A stretch of 64,000 nt of DNA from an uncultured Dehalococcoidia bacterium (GTDB taxonomy: Bacteria; Chloroflexota; Dehalococcoidia; Lucifugimonadales; UBA1123), in assembly GCA_958296105.1 (NCBI GenBank), contig OY282441.1, forward strand, positions 62,001 through 126,000, written 5' to 3'. Position numbers and translations under genes: made by a program. Positions 49,541-57,936 of the stretch are shown here, in pieces. Every line of letters begins with the position of its first letter. Within the stretch, counting starts at the first letter, position 1. Below the pieces are notes generated by a model that was not told where the DNA came from, did not search any database, and saw only the letters and a list, made by a program, of their open reading frames with translations.

Positions 49541-49954
49541 ATGACCACCCCCCGAACAGTCCCCATAGCCCACAGCCAGCGCCTCATGTCCCACGCCGAG
49601 CGCGAGCTTGCCAACGGCGACCGTCTGCAAGCCTCCGAAAAAGCGTGGGCAGCCGTCGCCCATCGGCTAAAGTCCATAGCCGAGCGGCGCGGCTGGCAGT
49701 ACACCACCCACTCACAGGTGTACGGAATAGTGGATCGTCTCACCCGCGAATTGGGTGACAGCAGGTTGAGAGACCTGTTCGCTTATGCCAGCAGCCTTCA
49801 TCGAAGCTACTACATAGACGCCGTACCCTTGGATGCGCTCGGATACGAAATCGACAAGGTCGAAGAGCTGCTCGAAATGCTCGACCCCCTCGATCGGCCC
49901 TTCACGTCAGCGCCACCGGATCCACGTCAGCCACCCACCCTTGGCGGAGCGTAA
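49541..49954 (+). CDS. PaREP1-like small helical protein (tandem copy 2, with readthrough tail)
   Basis: This 137-residue protein has the intact N-terminus MTTPRTVPIAHSQRLMSHAE in frame and the same helical core. At the end the copy-1 stop has been lost: copy 1 reads L-D-R-L-stop, copy 2 reads LDRPFTSAPPDPRQPPTLGG and runs 53 bases into the antisense 3' end of priA before its stop. The two copies thus share about 380 bases of homology and the second was inserted against priA. Confidence 0.65.
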   Translation: MTTPRTVPIAHSQRLMSHAERELANGDRLQASEKAWAAVAHRLKSIAERRGWQYTTHSQVYGIVDRLTRELGDSRLRDLFAYASSLHRSYYIDAVPLDALGYEIDKVEELLEMLDPLDRPFTSAPPDPRQPPTLGGA

Positions 49955-52343
49955 CCATATCCAGCAGCCTTCTCGGATCGCGTCCACGCAGGACGATGTG
50001 CCAGCGATACCGCCCCCGAAGCCTGGACGGGTAGGGCGGAGTCGGCCCCAGCACCTCGACCCCCGTCAGGTCCGCCTCCCGCTGCGCCATCCTCAGACTG
50101 CCCGCCATCTCCAGCGCCTGCGCCTCCGCCGTCGCGCCGCTCAGGTGACTGAACACTAGCCTTATCAGCCTCGAATACGGCGGGTTGCCATGCTCGCGCC
50201 TATGCCTCATCTCCGCCTCGTAGAAGCCCGCGTAGTCCTGCGCGCTTGCCGCCCTGATAGCGTAATTCTCCGGCTGGTACGTCTGGAACACCACCTCGCC
50301 CCCCTCTTCCCCGCGCCCGGCCCTCCCCGCCACTTGACACAGCAGCTGAAACGTCCTCTCGCCAGAGCGATAATCGGGTATCGAAAGCCCCACGTCCGCC
50401 AGCGCAGCGCCCACGAAAGTAACGCCCGGCAGGTGCAGCCCCTTCGATAGCATCTGCGTTCCGACCAGCACGTCCGCCTCCCGTCTGCGAAACCTCCCCA
50501 GCGTCTCCTCGTACTCTCTCGGATAGCGAGTCGCGTCCCGATCCCAGCGCAGCGTCCGCGCGCTCGGAAACTGCCGCCCCACCTCGTCCGCCACCGCCTG
50601 CGTGCCGATGCCGTACAGCCCCAGCCTGTAGCTCAGACACTCCGGGCAGTTGTTCGGCATACGCCGCTTCCGTCCGCAGTAGTGGCAGATCAGCCGCTGA
50701 ATGGGACGATGATAGGTCAGCGCCACGTCGCACCCGCCGCACTTGACGCTGTAACCGCAGTTGCGACAGTGCATGTTGGACGCCGTTCCACGCCTGTTCA
50801 GGAACAGGATCGCCTGCCCTCCCGCATCGAGACAGGACGCCAGCCCCGCCTTCAGCCGCCGCGAAAACATCTCCGCGTTGCCCTCGCGCAGCTCGCGGCG
50901 CATATCCACTATCTCCACCTGAGGCAGAGGCAGGACGCCAGTCGTCCCGTCCGACCCCCTCATCAGCCGCTCGGACAGCACGTTCAGCCCGTACTCTCCC
51001 CGAAGCCCCCTGTAGTACGAGCAGACATCCGGAGATGCGCTTCCGAGCAGCGCCGTCGCGCCCGTCAGCTCCCCCAGCCGCGCCGCCGCGTCCCTCGCGT
51101 GATATCTCGGCTGAGAATCGTGCTGCTTGTACGTCCACTCATGCTCCTCGTCCAGCACTATCAGCCCCAGATCGGAAACAGGCGCGAACACCGCGCTTCG
51201 AGACCCCACCACCACCTTGTACTTGCCATCCCTGATCGCCCACCACTGATCGTGACGCTGGCCTGTCGTAAGACCGCTGTGCAGCGCAGCCACCTCACCC
51301 GGAAACCGCCCTGCGAATCGCTCTATCGTCTGCGGAGTCAGCGCGATCTCCGGCACCATCACGATAGCCCGGCGTCCGAGCGCCAGGCACTCCTCCACTG
51401 CGGACAGGTAGACCTCCGTCTTGCCGCTTCCGGTAACTCCCTGAAGAAGAAAGACGCGCGGCTGAGCGCTCGTGTCCGCGAGCGCCGCCGACACCGCCTC
51501 TACCGCCTCCCGCTGCCCATCCGACAGCCTGACTGGGGGATCGGCAGCGAAGCTCCGATCAGCGAGCGCGTCCCGAAAGACCTGCTCCCTCTCGATCTCT
51601 ACGAAGCCCCGCTTCACCAGCCCCGACACCACCCCGGAGCCGAACTCCCGCCTCGCCTCGCTCGCCGCCATTGGCGCTTCCGACTCCAGCAGACGCGCCA
51701 TCAGCTCCGCCTGCCTTCGCGCCCGTCTTCCGCCACTGTCCAGCCAGCGCCTGATCTCGTCCCGCGCCCCGTCTCTGACATGTACGCGCTCCATGTAGCT
51801 CGGCCCAATCATGCGCCTTGCCGCGCGGTACTGCCTGTCCAGCGCGCCCCTGCTCACCAGAGGCGGAACCACGTTCCTCGCCCACTCGCCCAGACCTGAC
51901 GCCAGCCTGTCCACGTCCGCCGTCCCAAGCCGTTGGACTTCCCGCAGAACGCGAAGCTGCCGCTCGCTGTTCGCCGCCGCCTCCACGTCCGCGACACCCT
52001 CCGGGATGGACACCGCCACGCGGCTCTGCACGCGACTTCCCGGCGGCAGCATTGGCGCCGCAGCCTCGAACAGCGAGCAGATGTAGCGCTCGCTCATCCA
52101 GCGCGCCAGCGAAAGGCGCGCGCCATCGACCACCGGCTGTTGGAGCATGACCTCCGAAACAGGACGAGTCTCAGCCACCTGCGCCATAGCTGAAATCTCG
52201 AACACCACGCCCTGTATCGTGCGAGGCCCAAACGGAACGCGCGCCAGCTGCCCCGGCACCAGCTCCATCCCTTCGGGAATCGAGTAGCTGAAAGTACGTC
52301 CGGGCCCTGTCGGAGCGTCGACCGCGACTTCGGCAAATCTCAA
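49902..52343 (-). CDS. priA: Primosomal protein N' (replication restart helicase)
   Basis: This 813-residue helicase restarts stalled forks. It has the N-terminal 3'-DNA-binding domain (FSYSIPEGMELVPGQLARVPFG), Walker A GVTGSGKTEVYL (about 305), DEEH box LIVLDEEHEWTYKQ, the two zinc-binding Cys groups CRNCGYSVKCGGC and CHYCGRKRRMPNNCPEC (about 530-575), and helicase motif V/VI QMLSKGLHLPGV and QVAGRAGRG. Length is slightly above E. coli PriA. It lies in the order priA-rplS-surE on the minus strand with wide gaps, so these need not be one operon. Confidence 0.95.
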   Translation of the reverse strand: MRFAEVAVDAPTGPGRTFSYSIPEGMELVPGQLARVPFGPRTIQGVVFEISAMAQVAETRPVSEVMLQQPVVDGARLSLARWMSERYICSLFEAAAPMLPPGSRVQSRVAVSIPEGVADVEAAANSERQLRVLREVQRLGTADVDRLASGLGEWARNVVPPLVSRGALDRQYRAARRMIGPSYMERVHVRDGARDEIRRWLDSGGRRARRQAELMARLLESEAPMAASEARREFGSGVVSGLVKRGFVEIEREQVFRDALADRSFAADPPVRLSDGQREAVEAVSAALADTSAQPRVFLLQGVTGSGKTEVYLSAVEECLALGRRAIVMVPEIALTPQTIERFAGRFPGEVAALHSGLTTGQRHDQWWAIRDGKYKVVVGSRSAVFAPVSDLGLIVLDEEHEWTYKQHDSQPRYHARDAAARLGELTGATALLGSASPDVCSYYRGLRGEYGLNVLSERLMRGSDGTTGVLPLPQVEIVDMRRELREGNAEMFSRRLKAGLASCLDAGGQAILFLNRRGTASNMHCRNCGYSVKCGGCDVALTYHRPIQRLICHYCGRKRRMPNNCPECLSYRLGLYGIGTQAVADEVGRQFPSARTLRWDRDATRYPREYEETLGRFRRREADVLVGTQMLSKGLHLPGVTFVGAALADVGLSIPDYRSGERTFQLLCQVAGRAGRGEEGGEVVFQTYQPENYAIRAASAQDYAGFYEAEMRHRREHGNPPYSRLIRLVFSHLSGATAEAQALEMAGSLRMAQREADLTGVEVLGPTPPYPSRLRGRYRWHIVLRGRDPRRLLDMVTLRQGWVADVDPVALT

Positions 52344-52457
52344 GACGATCTCCCGTCCCTCTGCGCCGCAGCGCCCGCCCCAAGAGCGCGATGTGAGGGC
52401 GACGGGACGATCGGAGCGCAGCGCAGCCGACTCGCCGCGCTTCGCCCCCTCTCGATC

Positions 52458-52826
52458 CTACCTTCGCGCACCTCGCCTCGCCCGCTCCCGCCGGTCCTCC
52501 TTGATGCGCGCCGCGCGTCCAGACCTGCCGCGCAGATAGTACAGCCGCGCGCGGCGCACCCGTCCACGACGAACCAGCCTGACGTACTCCACGTTCGGCG
52601 AATGAAACATGAACGTGCGCTCCACGCCGATCTCGTAGCTCACGCGCCGCACCGTGAAAGACGCGCCCGGCCCGCTGCCGCGCGAGCGGATGACCACCCC
52701 CTCGAACACCTGCGTGCGAGTTCGATTCGCCTCCGTCACCCGAACGCCCACCTGCACCGTATCGCCCGGCGTAAAGGCGTCTATATTCTCGTTGGCTTCC
52801 AGCTTTACTAGCTCGTGAGCTTCCAT
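52458..52826 (-). CDS. rplS: 50S ribosomal protein L19
   Basis: The 122-residue protein shows the L19 hallmarks: [29 protein letters not shown] (about 16-45), [26 protein letters not shown] and the end [25 protein letters not shown]. It bridges the two ribosomal subunits. The chosen ATG 52826 gives [10 protein letters not shown], the normal L19 start. The usual neighbours rpsP, rimM and trmD are absent here, so rplS stands apart from the standard operon, a rearrangement worth noting for phylogeny. Confidence 0.95.
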   Translation of the reverse strand: MEAHELVKLEANENIDAFTPGDTVQVGVRVTEANRTRTQVFEGVVIRSRGSGPGASFTVRRVSYEIGVERTFMFHSPNVEYVRLVRRGRVRRARLYYLRGRSGRAARIKEDRRERARRGARR

Positions 52827-52919
52827 TGTGGCGCATCCTGCATTGCACTTGATCACGGCGAATCTAACCGTACAACTGTAAAGCATCCAGCCGACCGCTT
52901 CAAGCTCATCCCCCCGGTG

Positions 52920-53705
52920 CTACACTCCCAGCCCCATTCCAGCCGCCACCTCATCCCGCAGCGTCGCAAAGTCCCCCAGCCCGTCGCCCGAAACGAATCC
53001 CGGGTCCATCGGCGTGATCGACACCCAGCCGTTCCTCGTCGCCCACACGTCGCAGCCATCGGGAACATCGCTTCCAGTCGGGTGATTGTGCCGTATCCAG
53101 TAGTGCGTGCGCCGGCCGTCGTATCCACGCTCCACGTTCTCCAGCCACGCCTTCGGTCCCAGAAAGGTCATCTTCACCCCCCTGAGCCTGTCGGAGGCTG
53201 CATTTGGCACGTTGACGTTGTAGATCAGCGGACGCCCCCCGTCTCGAGCCGTCACCACCCGCGCAAGGCTCAGCGCCGCCTGCGCCGCCGCTTCGTACCT
53301 GACCCCCGTCACCGCCGTAACAGAGACCGCAATGGACGGAATCTTTCGGAAGTACCCTCTGAACGCCGCGCCCACCGTGCCGGAGTCCAGAACGTCCAGC
53401 CCCAGGTTCGCCCCCTCGTTTATGCCGGACACCACCAGATCGAAGGGCTTGTCGAACAGGATGTCCGCGCCGAGTATCACACAGTCCGCCGGCGTGCCGC
53501 TGACCGAGTACGCCCGAACCCCCGCCACCTGCGCCTCCACCTCGTTCACCCGCAGCACGTTCAGCAGCGTCCGCGCCGTTCCCATGCCGCTCTGATCGCG
53601 GTCGGGCGCGACCACCGACACCTCCCCAATCTCCGAAAGCGCCTCGACCGACGCCCACAGCCCGCGCGCGTCTATTCCATCGTCGTTCGTTGCCAAGATT
53701 CTCAA
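52920..53705 (-). CDS. surE: 5'/3'-nucleotidase SurE
   Basis: This 261-residue enzyme has SurE motifs in order: LRILATNDDGIDARGL (metal-binding DD), VVAPDRDQSGMG, SVSGTPADCV, LVVSGINEGANLG, SGTVGAAF. It removes phosphate from nucleoside monophosphates and acts in stationary-phase survival. The start is a TTG at 53705, which lies within the last codons of the upstream DUF6504-like gene (stop TGA overlaps), with GGAAGAG before it; longer frames are not supported by conservation. Confidence 0.92.
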   Translation of the reverse strand: MRILATNDDGIDARGLWASVEALSEIGEVSVVAPDRDQSGMGTARTLLNVLRVNEVEAQVAGVRAYSVSGTPADCVILGADILFDKPFDLVVSGINEGANLGLDVLDSGTVGAAFRGYFRKIPSIAVSVTAVTGVRYEAAAQAALSLARVVTARDGGRPLIYNVNVPNAASDRLRGVKMTFLGPKAWLENVERGYDGRRTHYWIRHNHPTGSDVPDGCDVWATRNGWVSITPMDPGFVSGDGLGDFATLRDEVAAGMGLGV

Positions 53706-54001
53706 TGCTGCAACTCTTCCGTCACGTACCAGCGCATGTACTTCGGGCTGTCGAGCGAGACGCCCCTGTCGTAGTAGATCTCGAACCTTCGCCCCTCTGT
53801 CGTACATACTCGGTAGTAGTTCCTGTGGCGACGCTGCCGCCACGTGTGCCTGCGTCCGTCGTTTGGAAACCCGTAATCCTGCCACGAGGCCATTATCCGC
53901 TCCACCTCGTGCCTCTCGTCTCGAAAGGAAAACGCCAGCGGCTGCCGGGTCTCCTCGTCCCGCTCCACCGTTATCACCTGTCCAAAGAACCGCCTAGCCA
54001 T
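53702..54001 (-). CDS. DUF6504-like small protein
   Basis: This 99-residue protein starts MARRFFGQVITVERDEETRQ and contains RDERHEVERIMASWQDYGF, NYYRVCTTEGRRFEIYYDRG and a C-terminal Trp-rich end. This matches my recall of DUF6504, a short family adjacent to DNA polymerase or nucleotidase genes, with beta-barrel-like pattern. Function unknown. Its stop overlaps the surE TTG start, so the two are translationally coupled. Confidence 0.7.
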   Translation of the reverse strand: MARRFFGQVITVERDEETRQPLAFSFRDERHEVERIMASWQDYGFPNDGRRHTWRQRRHRNYYRVCTTEGRRFEIYYDRGVSLDSPKYMRWYVTEELQH

Positions 54002-54180
54002 GCCTAGCCCATTATAAGCCCATTATACCCCACATCGCCCTTCGGCTCCCCCTGATCGGCTGCGCGTAATGAGCGTATCCGCAGAGCGTCTCTCTTGTAC
54101 ACGCTCGCGGCGCTCTTCCTAGCTGGCTTGGCGTTTCCGCCCACGCGCCGCCTTCGGTCGTCACAGCCGCACACCGCCGC

Positions 54181-55194
54181 CTACCCCTCGCTCACCCTGA
54201 TCAGCAGCTTGCCGAAATTCTCCCCAGTCATCATCCCGATGAACGCCGTCGGCGCATTTTCGAGACCTTCCACCACGTCCTCCCTGTAGCGCAGGTCGCC
54301 GCTCCTGATCCACCCCGCCATCCGCTGGCGCGCCCACTCGTGCCGGGTGGCGAACTGGAACACCAGAAAGCCCTCCATCTTCGCCTGCTTCTGGATCAGC
54401 AGCCCCATACTGCGCGGCGCAAGCTCCGGCTGCGCCAGATTGTACTGAGATATCTGGCCGCACACCGAGATTCGCGCGTGAACGTTGATCTGCTGCATGA
54501 CCGCGTCCGTCACGAACCCGCCCACGTTGTCGAAGTAGACGTCGATACCATCCGGACAGGCAGCCGCCAGCGCAGCGTCCACGTCCTCCGACTTGTAATT
54601 TATGCCCGCGTCGAATCCAAGCTCGTTGACGATGAAATCGACCTTCGCGTCGCTGCCGGCTGTCCCGACCACGCGGCAGCCCATGATCTTGCCGATCTGC
54701 CCCACCACCTGACCGACCGCGCCTGACGCCGCCGAGACCACGACCGTATCGCCCACCTCTGGCTCGCCGACCTCCAAGAATCCGAAGTACGCCGTCATTC
54801 CCGGCATACCCAGCACGCCGATAGCCGTCGAAATCGGCGCGAGGTCCGGATCCACCTTCCGCAGCGCGCCCGGCCTCGATACCGCGTACCTCTGCCAGCC
54901 GAGCGAGCCTTCCACGATGTCGCCCACCGCAAGCTCCGGCGTCCGCGACTCGACCACGCGCCCCACTACTCCCCCCGTCATCACCCCGCCTATCTCCACC
55001 GGCGCGGCGTAGGACGGCCCCTCGCGCATCCGTCCGCGCATGTACGGGTCGAGCGACAGCCATATCACCCTGATCAGCGCCTCGCCCTCGCGCGGCTGCG
55101 GTATCCGCGCCTCTTCGATTCGGAAATGCTCCGCTTCCGGGTACCCGCTCGGCCTAGACGCCAGCACCACCCGCAGATTCGATTCGCTTGTCAT
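54181..55194 (-). CDS. NADPH-dependent medium-chain reductase (leukotriene B4 12-dehydrogenase/CurA-like)
   Basis: This 337-residue MDR enzyme lacks the zinc-binding Cys cluster of alcohol dehydrogenases. It shows WLSLDPYMRGRM, MTGGVVGRVVES, GMPGMTAYFGFLEVGEP, the NADP motif VSAASGAVGQVVGQIGK (about 148-164) and ARISVCGQISQYN. These match the prostaglandin reductase/CurA group that reduces alkenal or enone double bonds with NADPH. It would detoxify reactive aldehydes or reduce polyketide-like enones. It has no obvious operon partner. Confidence 0.92.
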   Translation of the reverse strand: MTSESNLRVVLASRPSGYPEAEHFRIEEARIPQPREGEALIRVIWLSLDPYMRGRMREGPSYAAPVEIGGVMTGGVVGRVVESRTPELAVGDIVEGSLGWQRYAVSRPGALRKVDPDLAPISTAIGVLGMPGMTAYFGFLEVGEPEVGDTVVVSAASGAVGQVVGQIGKIMGCRVVGTAGSDAKVDFIVNELGFDAGINYKSEDVDAALAAACPDGIDVYFDNVGGFVTDAVMQQINVHARISVCGQISQYNLAQPELAPRSMGLLIQKQAKMEGFLVFQFATRHEWARQRMAGWIRSGDLRYREDVVEGLENAPTAFIGMMTGENFGKLLIRVSEG

Positions 55195-55282
55195 ATGTCG
55201 ACTCTCCCGTTATTCTCAGTGGAAACACTGCGCCTGTGAGAGTGTAGCACAGCCCCGCGAGGAACGCCCTAGGAGGACCGAA

Positions 55283-55657
55283 ATGGGTACATTCAGTGTA
55301 CGGATGGAAGTTGGAGACTTCGACGGCGAGCGCTGGACATCGTTCGACGCTCTCGTGGACACCGGCGCCTCGATCGTGTCCCTCCCGGCGTCTGCGCTGC
55401 GAGACTTGGGCATCGTCCCGCTGATGCGACAGGAGTTCCAGTTCGCCCAGGGCGAGGTCAGGGAGATGGACATTGGGCGCGCGTGGGTTCGCTTCGAGGG
55501 TAGGGAAGTGCTGACGCTGATCCTCTTCAACGAGGAAGCCACCCCGCCGCTGCTCGGCGCGCTGGCTCTGGAGGAGGCGTTCTTGGGCGTGGATCCCGTT
55601 GGTCAGCGGCTCGTGCCGGTGCGCGGACTGCTGATAGCGTCAGCGGAAGTCGCTTAG
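55283..55657 (+). CDS. Retropepsin-like clan AA aspartic protease
   Basis: This 124-residue protein carries the single-lobe aspartic protease motif ALVDTGASIVSLP (Asp near residue 27) and a later hydrophobic-Gly flap-like strand, then LLGALALEEAFLGVDP, as seen in bacterial retropepsin-like families. Such proteins act as homodimers. The substrate is unknown. AGGAGG precedes the ATG. It converges with the rluD-type gene, with 18 bases of 3' overlap. Confidence 0.82.
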   Translation: MGTFSVRMEVGDFDGERWTSFDALVDTGASIVSLPASALRDLGIVPLMRQEFQFAQGEVREMDIGRAWVRFEGREVLTLILFNEEATPPLLGALALEEAFLGVDPVGQRLVPVRGLLIASAEVA

Positions 55658-56587
55658 CGCCGCCTTCAGATCCTCTGGCAGGGGAGCCTCGAAGCTCACC
55701 CGCTCGCGCGTGGCGGGGTGATCGAACGCCAGCCGCGCCGCGTGCAGGAAGTGCCGACCGACCCGAGGGTCTGCCGACCCGTAGATCGCGTCCCCCACCA
55801 CAGGGTGACCTATCGCCGCGAAATGCACCCTGATCTGATGCGTCCTGCCCGTCTTTGGGCGAACCTCTACATAGGTGCAGCCCCTGAGAGCGGCCTTCGC
55901 CCTGTACCGAGTCGAAGCCTCCCGCCCATCATCCACCACCGCCATCCTCTTGCGATCATGCGGGTCGCGTCCTATCGGCGCTTCGATAATCGCCTCCGCC
56001 GGATCCAGCCTGCCGACCACCAGAGACAGATACACCTTTTCCACCGTCCTGACCTTGAGCTGCTCGCTCAGCGAGACGTGCGCACTGTCCCTCTTTGCCA
56101 CCACCATGAGGCCCGAAGTGTCCTTGTCCAGCCTGTGAACCAAGCCGGGCCGCATCGCCCCGCCCACCGCCGCCACACTTGGATTCATCCCAAGAATGGC
56201 ATTAACCAGCGTGGAGTGCGGATGCCCCGCGCCGGGGTGCGATGGCATACCGGCGGGCTTGTCCACCACCAGCAGGTCATCGTCCTCGTACACCACGTCT
56301 ATGGGGATGTCCTGCGGGAGAGCGTGAGGCGGCAGCGGCTCGGGCGTCTCGATCGAGACAGACTGCCCTGAGCGCAGCCTGAAGCCCGCGTTGGATGCGC
56401 GCCCGTCCACCGTGACGCTTCCGGACGCGATCAGCCTCTTGATCCTGGTGCGCGACAGATCCCCGCAGCGCGCCGCCAGGAACCTGTCCAGCCGCTCCCC
56501 GTCCTGCTCACACCGAAAGAGCCGCGCGCCGCTCAAGATCCAGCTCCGCCGCCACAAGAACCCATACCGTTCGGATCCCCTCCCCAT
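55640..56587 (-). CDS. RluA/RluD family pseudouridine synthase
   Basis: This protein (315 residues from ATG 56587, perhaps shorter) has an N-terminal S4 RNA-binding domain (LDRFLAARCGDLSRTRIKRL, about 33-52), then the synthase domain with catalytic motif HRLDKDTSGLMVVAK (Asp near 155), and TGRTHQIRVHFAAIGHP. It converts uridines to pseudouridine in 23S rRNA (RluD-type) or tRNA. The first 20 residues are not conserved-looking; a TTG (giving L-S-G-A-R-L-F) inside them is an alternative start. It lies 73 bases downstream of lspA, as is usual for rluD-type genes in many bacteria. Confidence 0.92.
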   Translation of the reverse strand: MGRGSERYGFLWRRSWILSGARLFRCEQDGERLDRFLAARCGDLSRTRIKRLIASGSVTVDGRASNAGFRLRSGQSVSIETPEPLPPHALPQDIPIDVVYEDDDLLVVDKPAGMPSHPGAGHPHSTLVNAILGMNPSVAAVGGAMRPGLVHRLDKDTSGLMVVAKRDSAHVSLSEQLKVRTVEKVYLSLVVGRLDPAEAIIEAPIGRDPHDRKRMAVVDDGREASTRYRAKAALRGCTYVEVRPKTGRTHQIRVHFAAIGHPVVGDAIYGSADPRVGRHFLHAARLAFDHPATRERVSFEAPLPEDLKAALSDFR

Positions 56588-56660
56588 GACGCCCCATGAC
56601 GCCCCATGACGGGAGTTCGCCTTCGAGTGAGATCGTCCCCTTTCGAGTGAGATCGTCCCC

Positions 56661-57194
56661 TCAATCGCCGCGAGCTCTCGACTCCTCGCCTCCGTACCCC
56701 CACAGCAGACCGGCGATCAGCAGCGTAATTCCCACCACTATCGACGAGTCTGCGATATTGAAGATCGGCCACGGCCCCACGTCTATGAAGTCCGTCACCT
56801 CCCCCGCCGCCAGACGGTCGAACAGATTCCCGAACGCCCCGCCGAGCAGCAGGCCCACCGTCAGCCTCGACAGCCGCGTCTGCCCCCCATGAGCCTTGTA
56901 GAAGTATATTATGAAGCCGATCGCAACCACCGAAGCGATCGTCAGAATCACAGTCTGCTGAGGAAACAGCCCGAACGCCGTCCCCGAATTCGTGCCGTAC
57001 GTCAGACGGAAGAACCCCTCCGCCGGCCACGACTCGCCGAGACTCAGATTGGCGCGCACTAGGTACTTGGTGAGCTGATCCGCCCCGAACGCGGCGGAGG
57101 CTGTGGCGATCAGCAGCGCGGCCGGCATCTCCCTCAGCAGGCTGCGCAGACGCCCCGCCGATTCCATCCGCGCCCGCCCCGGTTCTGTCATCAT
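56661..57194 (-). CDS. lspA: Lipoprotein signal peptidase (signal peptidase II)
   Basis: This 177-residue membrane protease has four membrane spans and the conserved boxes ADQLTKYLV, TNSGTAFGLF, GNLFDRLAAGEVTDFID with catalytic Asp, and IFNIADSSIVVG with the second catalytic Asp. It cleaves prolipoproteins before the lipidated Cys, serving lipoproteins such as the SIMPL protein encoded at 42558-43412. Start at ATG 57194 (GGGAG upstream) or the next ATG at 57191. Longer upstream frames run into the MATE repeat array. Confidence 0.93.
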   Translation of the reverse strand: MMTEPGRARMESAGRLRSLLREMPAALLIATASAAFGADQLTKYLVRANLSLGESWPAEGFFRLTYGTNSGTAFGLFPQQTVILTIASVVAIGFIIYFYKAHGGQTRLSRLTVGLLLGGAFGNLFDRLAAGEVTDFIDVGPWPIFNIADSSIVVGITLLIAGLLWGYGGEESRARGD

Positions 57195-57271
57195 CTGTCT
57201 TGGACTCCCAGATGTTAAGATCGCGCTCAAGCATATCACATCGCGCCGCGCCAACGGAGCGTGTCCTCACA

Positions 57272-57924
57272 TCATCCCCTGCGCGCCAACGTGTCGCGGA
57301 CGTGTCGAACACCTGAACCCCGTTCATCGACAGATACCCCACCGCCAGCGCCTGAAGCCACCTGCCTCGAACGAAGTACACCCCGAACGCCAGCGCCCTG
57401 ACAGTCATGCCGATCACGATTGCCCACGGCACCCCGAACTCCGACAGAACCGTGTACTGCGACAGCGCGAACGCCAGCGGCAGCTCCACCAGCCACATGG
57501 TCGAGAGCATGATCACCATTGGCGCAAACGTATCGCCGGACGTGTCGAACGCCTGCGTGAACACCTGAACCGCGTTCATCCCGCGCCAACGGAGCGTGTC
57601 CTCACGTCATCCCCTGCGCGCAAACGTGTCGCCGGACGTGTCGAACACCTGAACCGCGTTCATCGACAGATACCCCGCCGCCAGCGCCTGAAGCCACCTG
57701 CCTCGAACGAAGTACACCCCGAACGCCAGCGCCCTGACAGTCATGCCGATCACGATTGCCCACGGCGCCCCGAACTCCGCCCGAACTCCGCCAGAGCCGT
57801 GTACTGCGACAGCGCGAACGCCAGTGGCAGCTCCACCAGCCACATGGTCGAGAGCATGATCACCATTGGCGCGAACGTATCGCCGGACGTGTCGAACACC
57901 CGAACCGCGTTCATCCCGCGCCAA
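57272..57924 (-). pseudogene. Two extra tandem copies of the MATE transporter 3' end
   Basis: Two units (57600-57924 and 57260-57589) repeat the last about 85-100 codons of the MATE gene: MNAVQVFTQAFDTSGDTFAP, then MLSTMWLVELPLAFALSQYT and GMTVRALAFGVYFVRGRW. Both are broken. The first copy has an 11-base local duplication that shifts the frame (GAGTTCGGGCGGAGTTCGGG), and both end in chimeric joins where the GRWLQALAVGYLSMN segment leads back into NAVQVFDTSGDTFA. They are too short to encode transporters and represent amplification debris. Confidence 0.88.
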
Positions 57925-57936
57925 CGGAGCGCGCCC

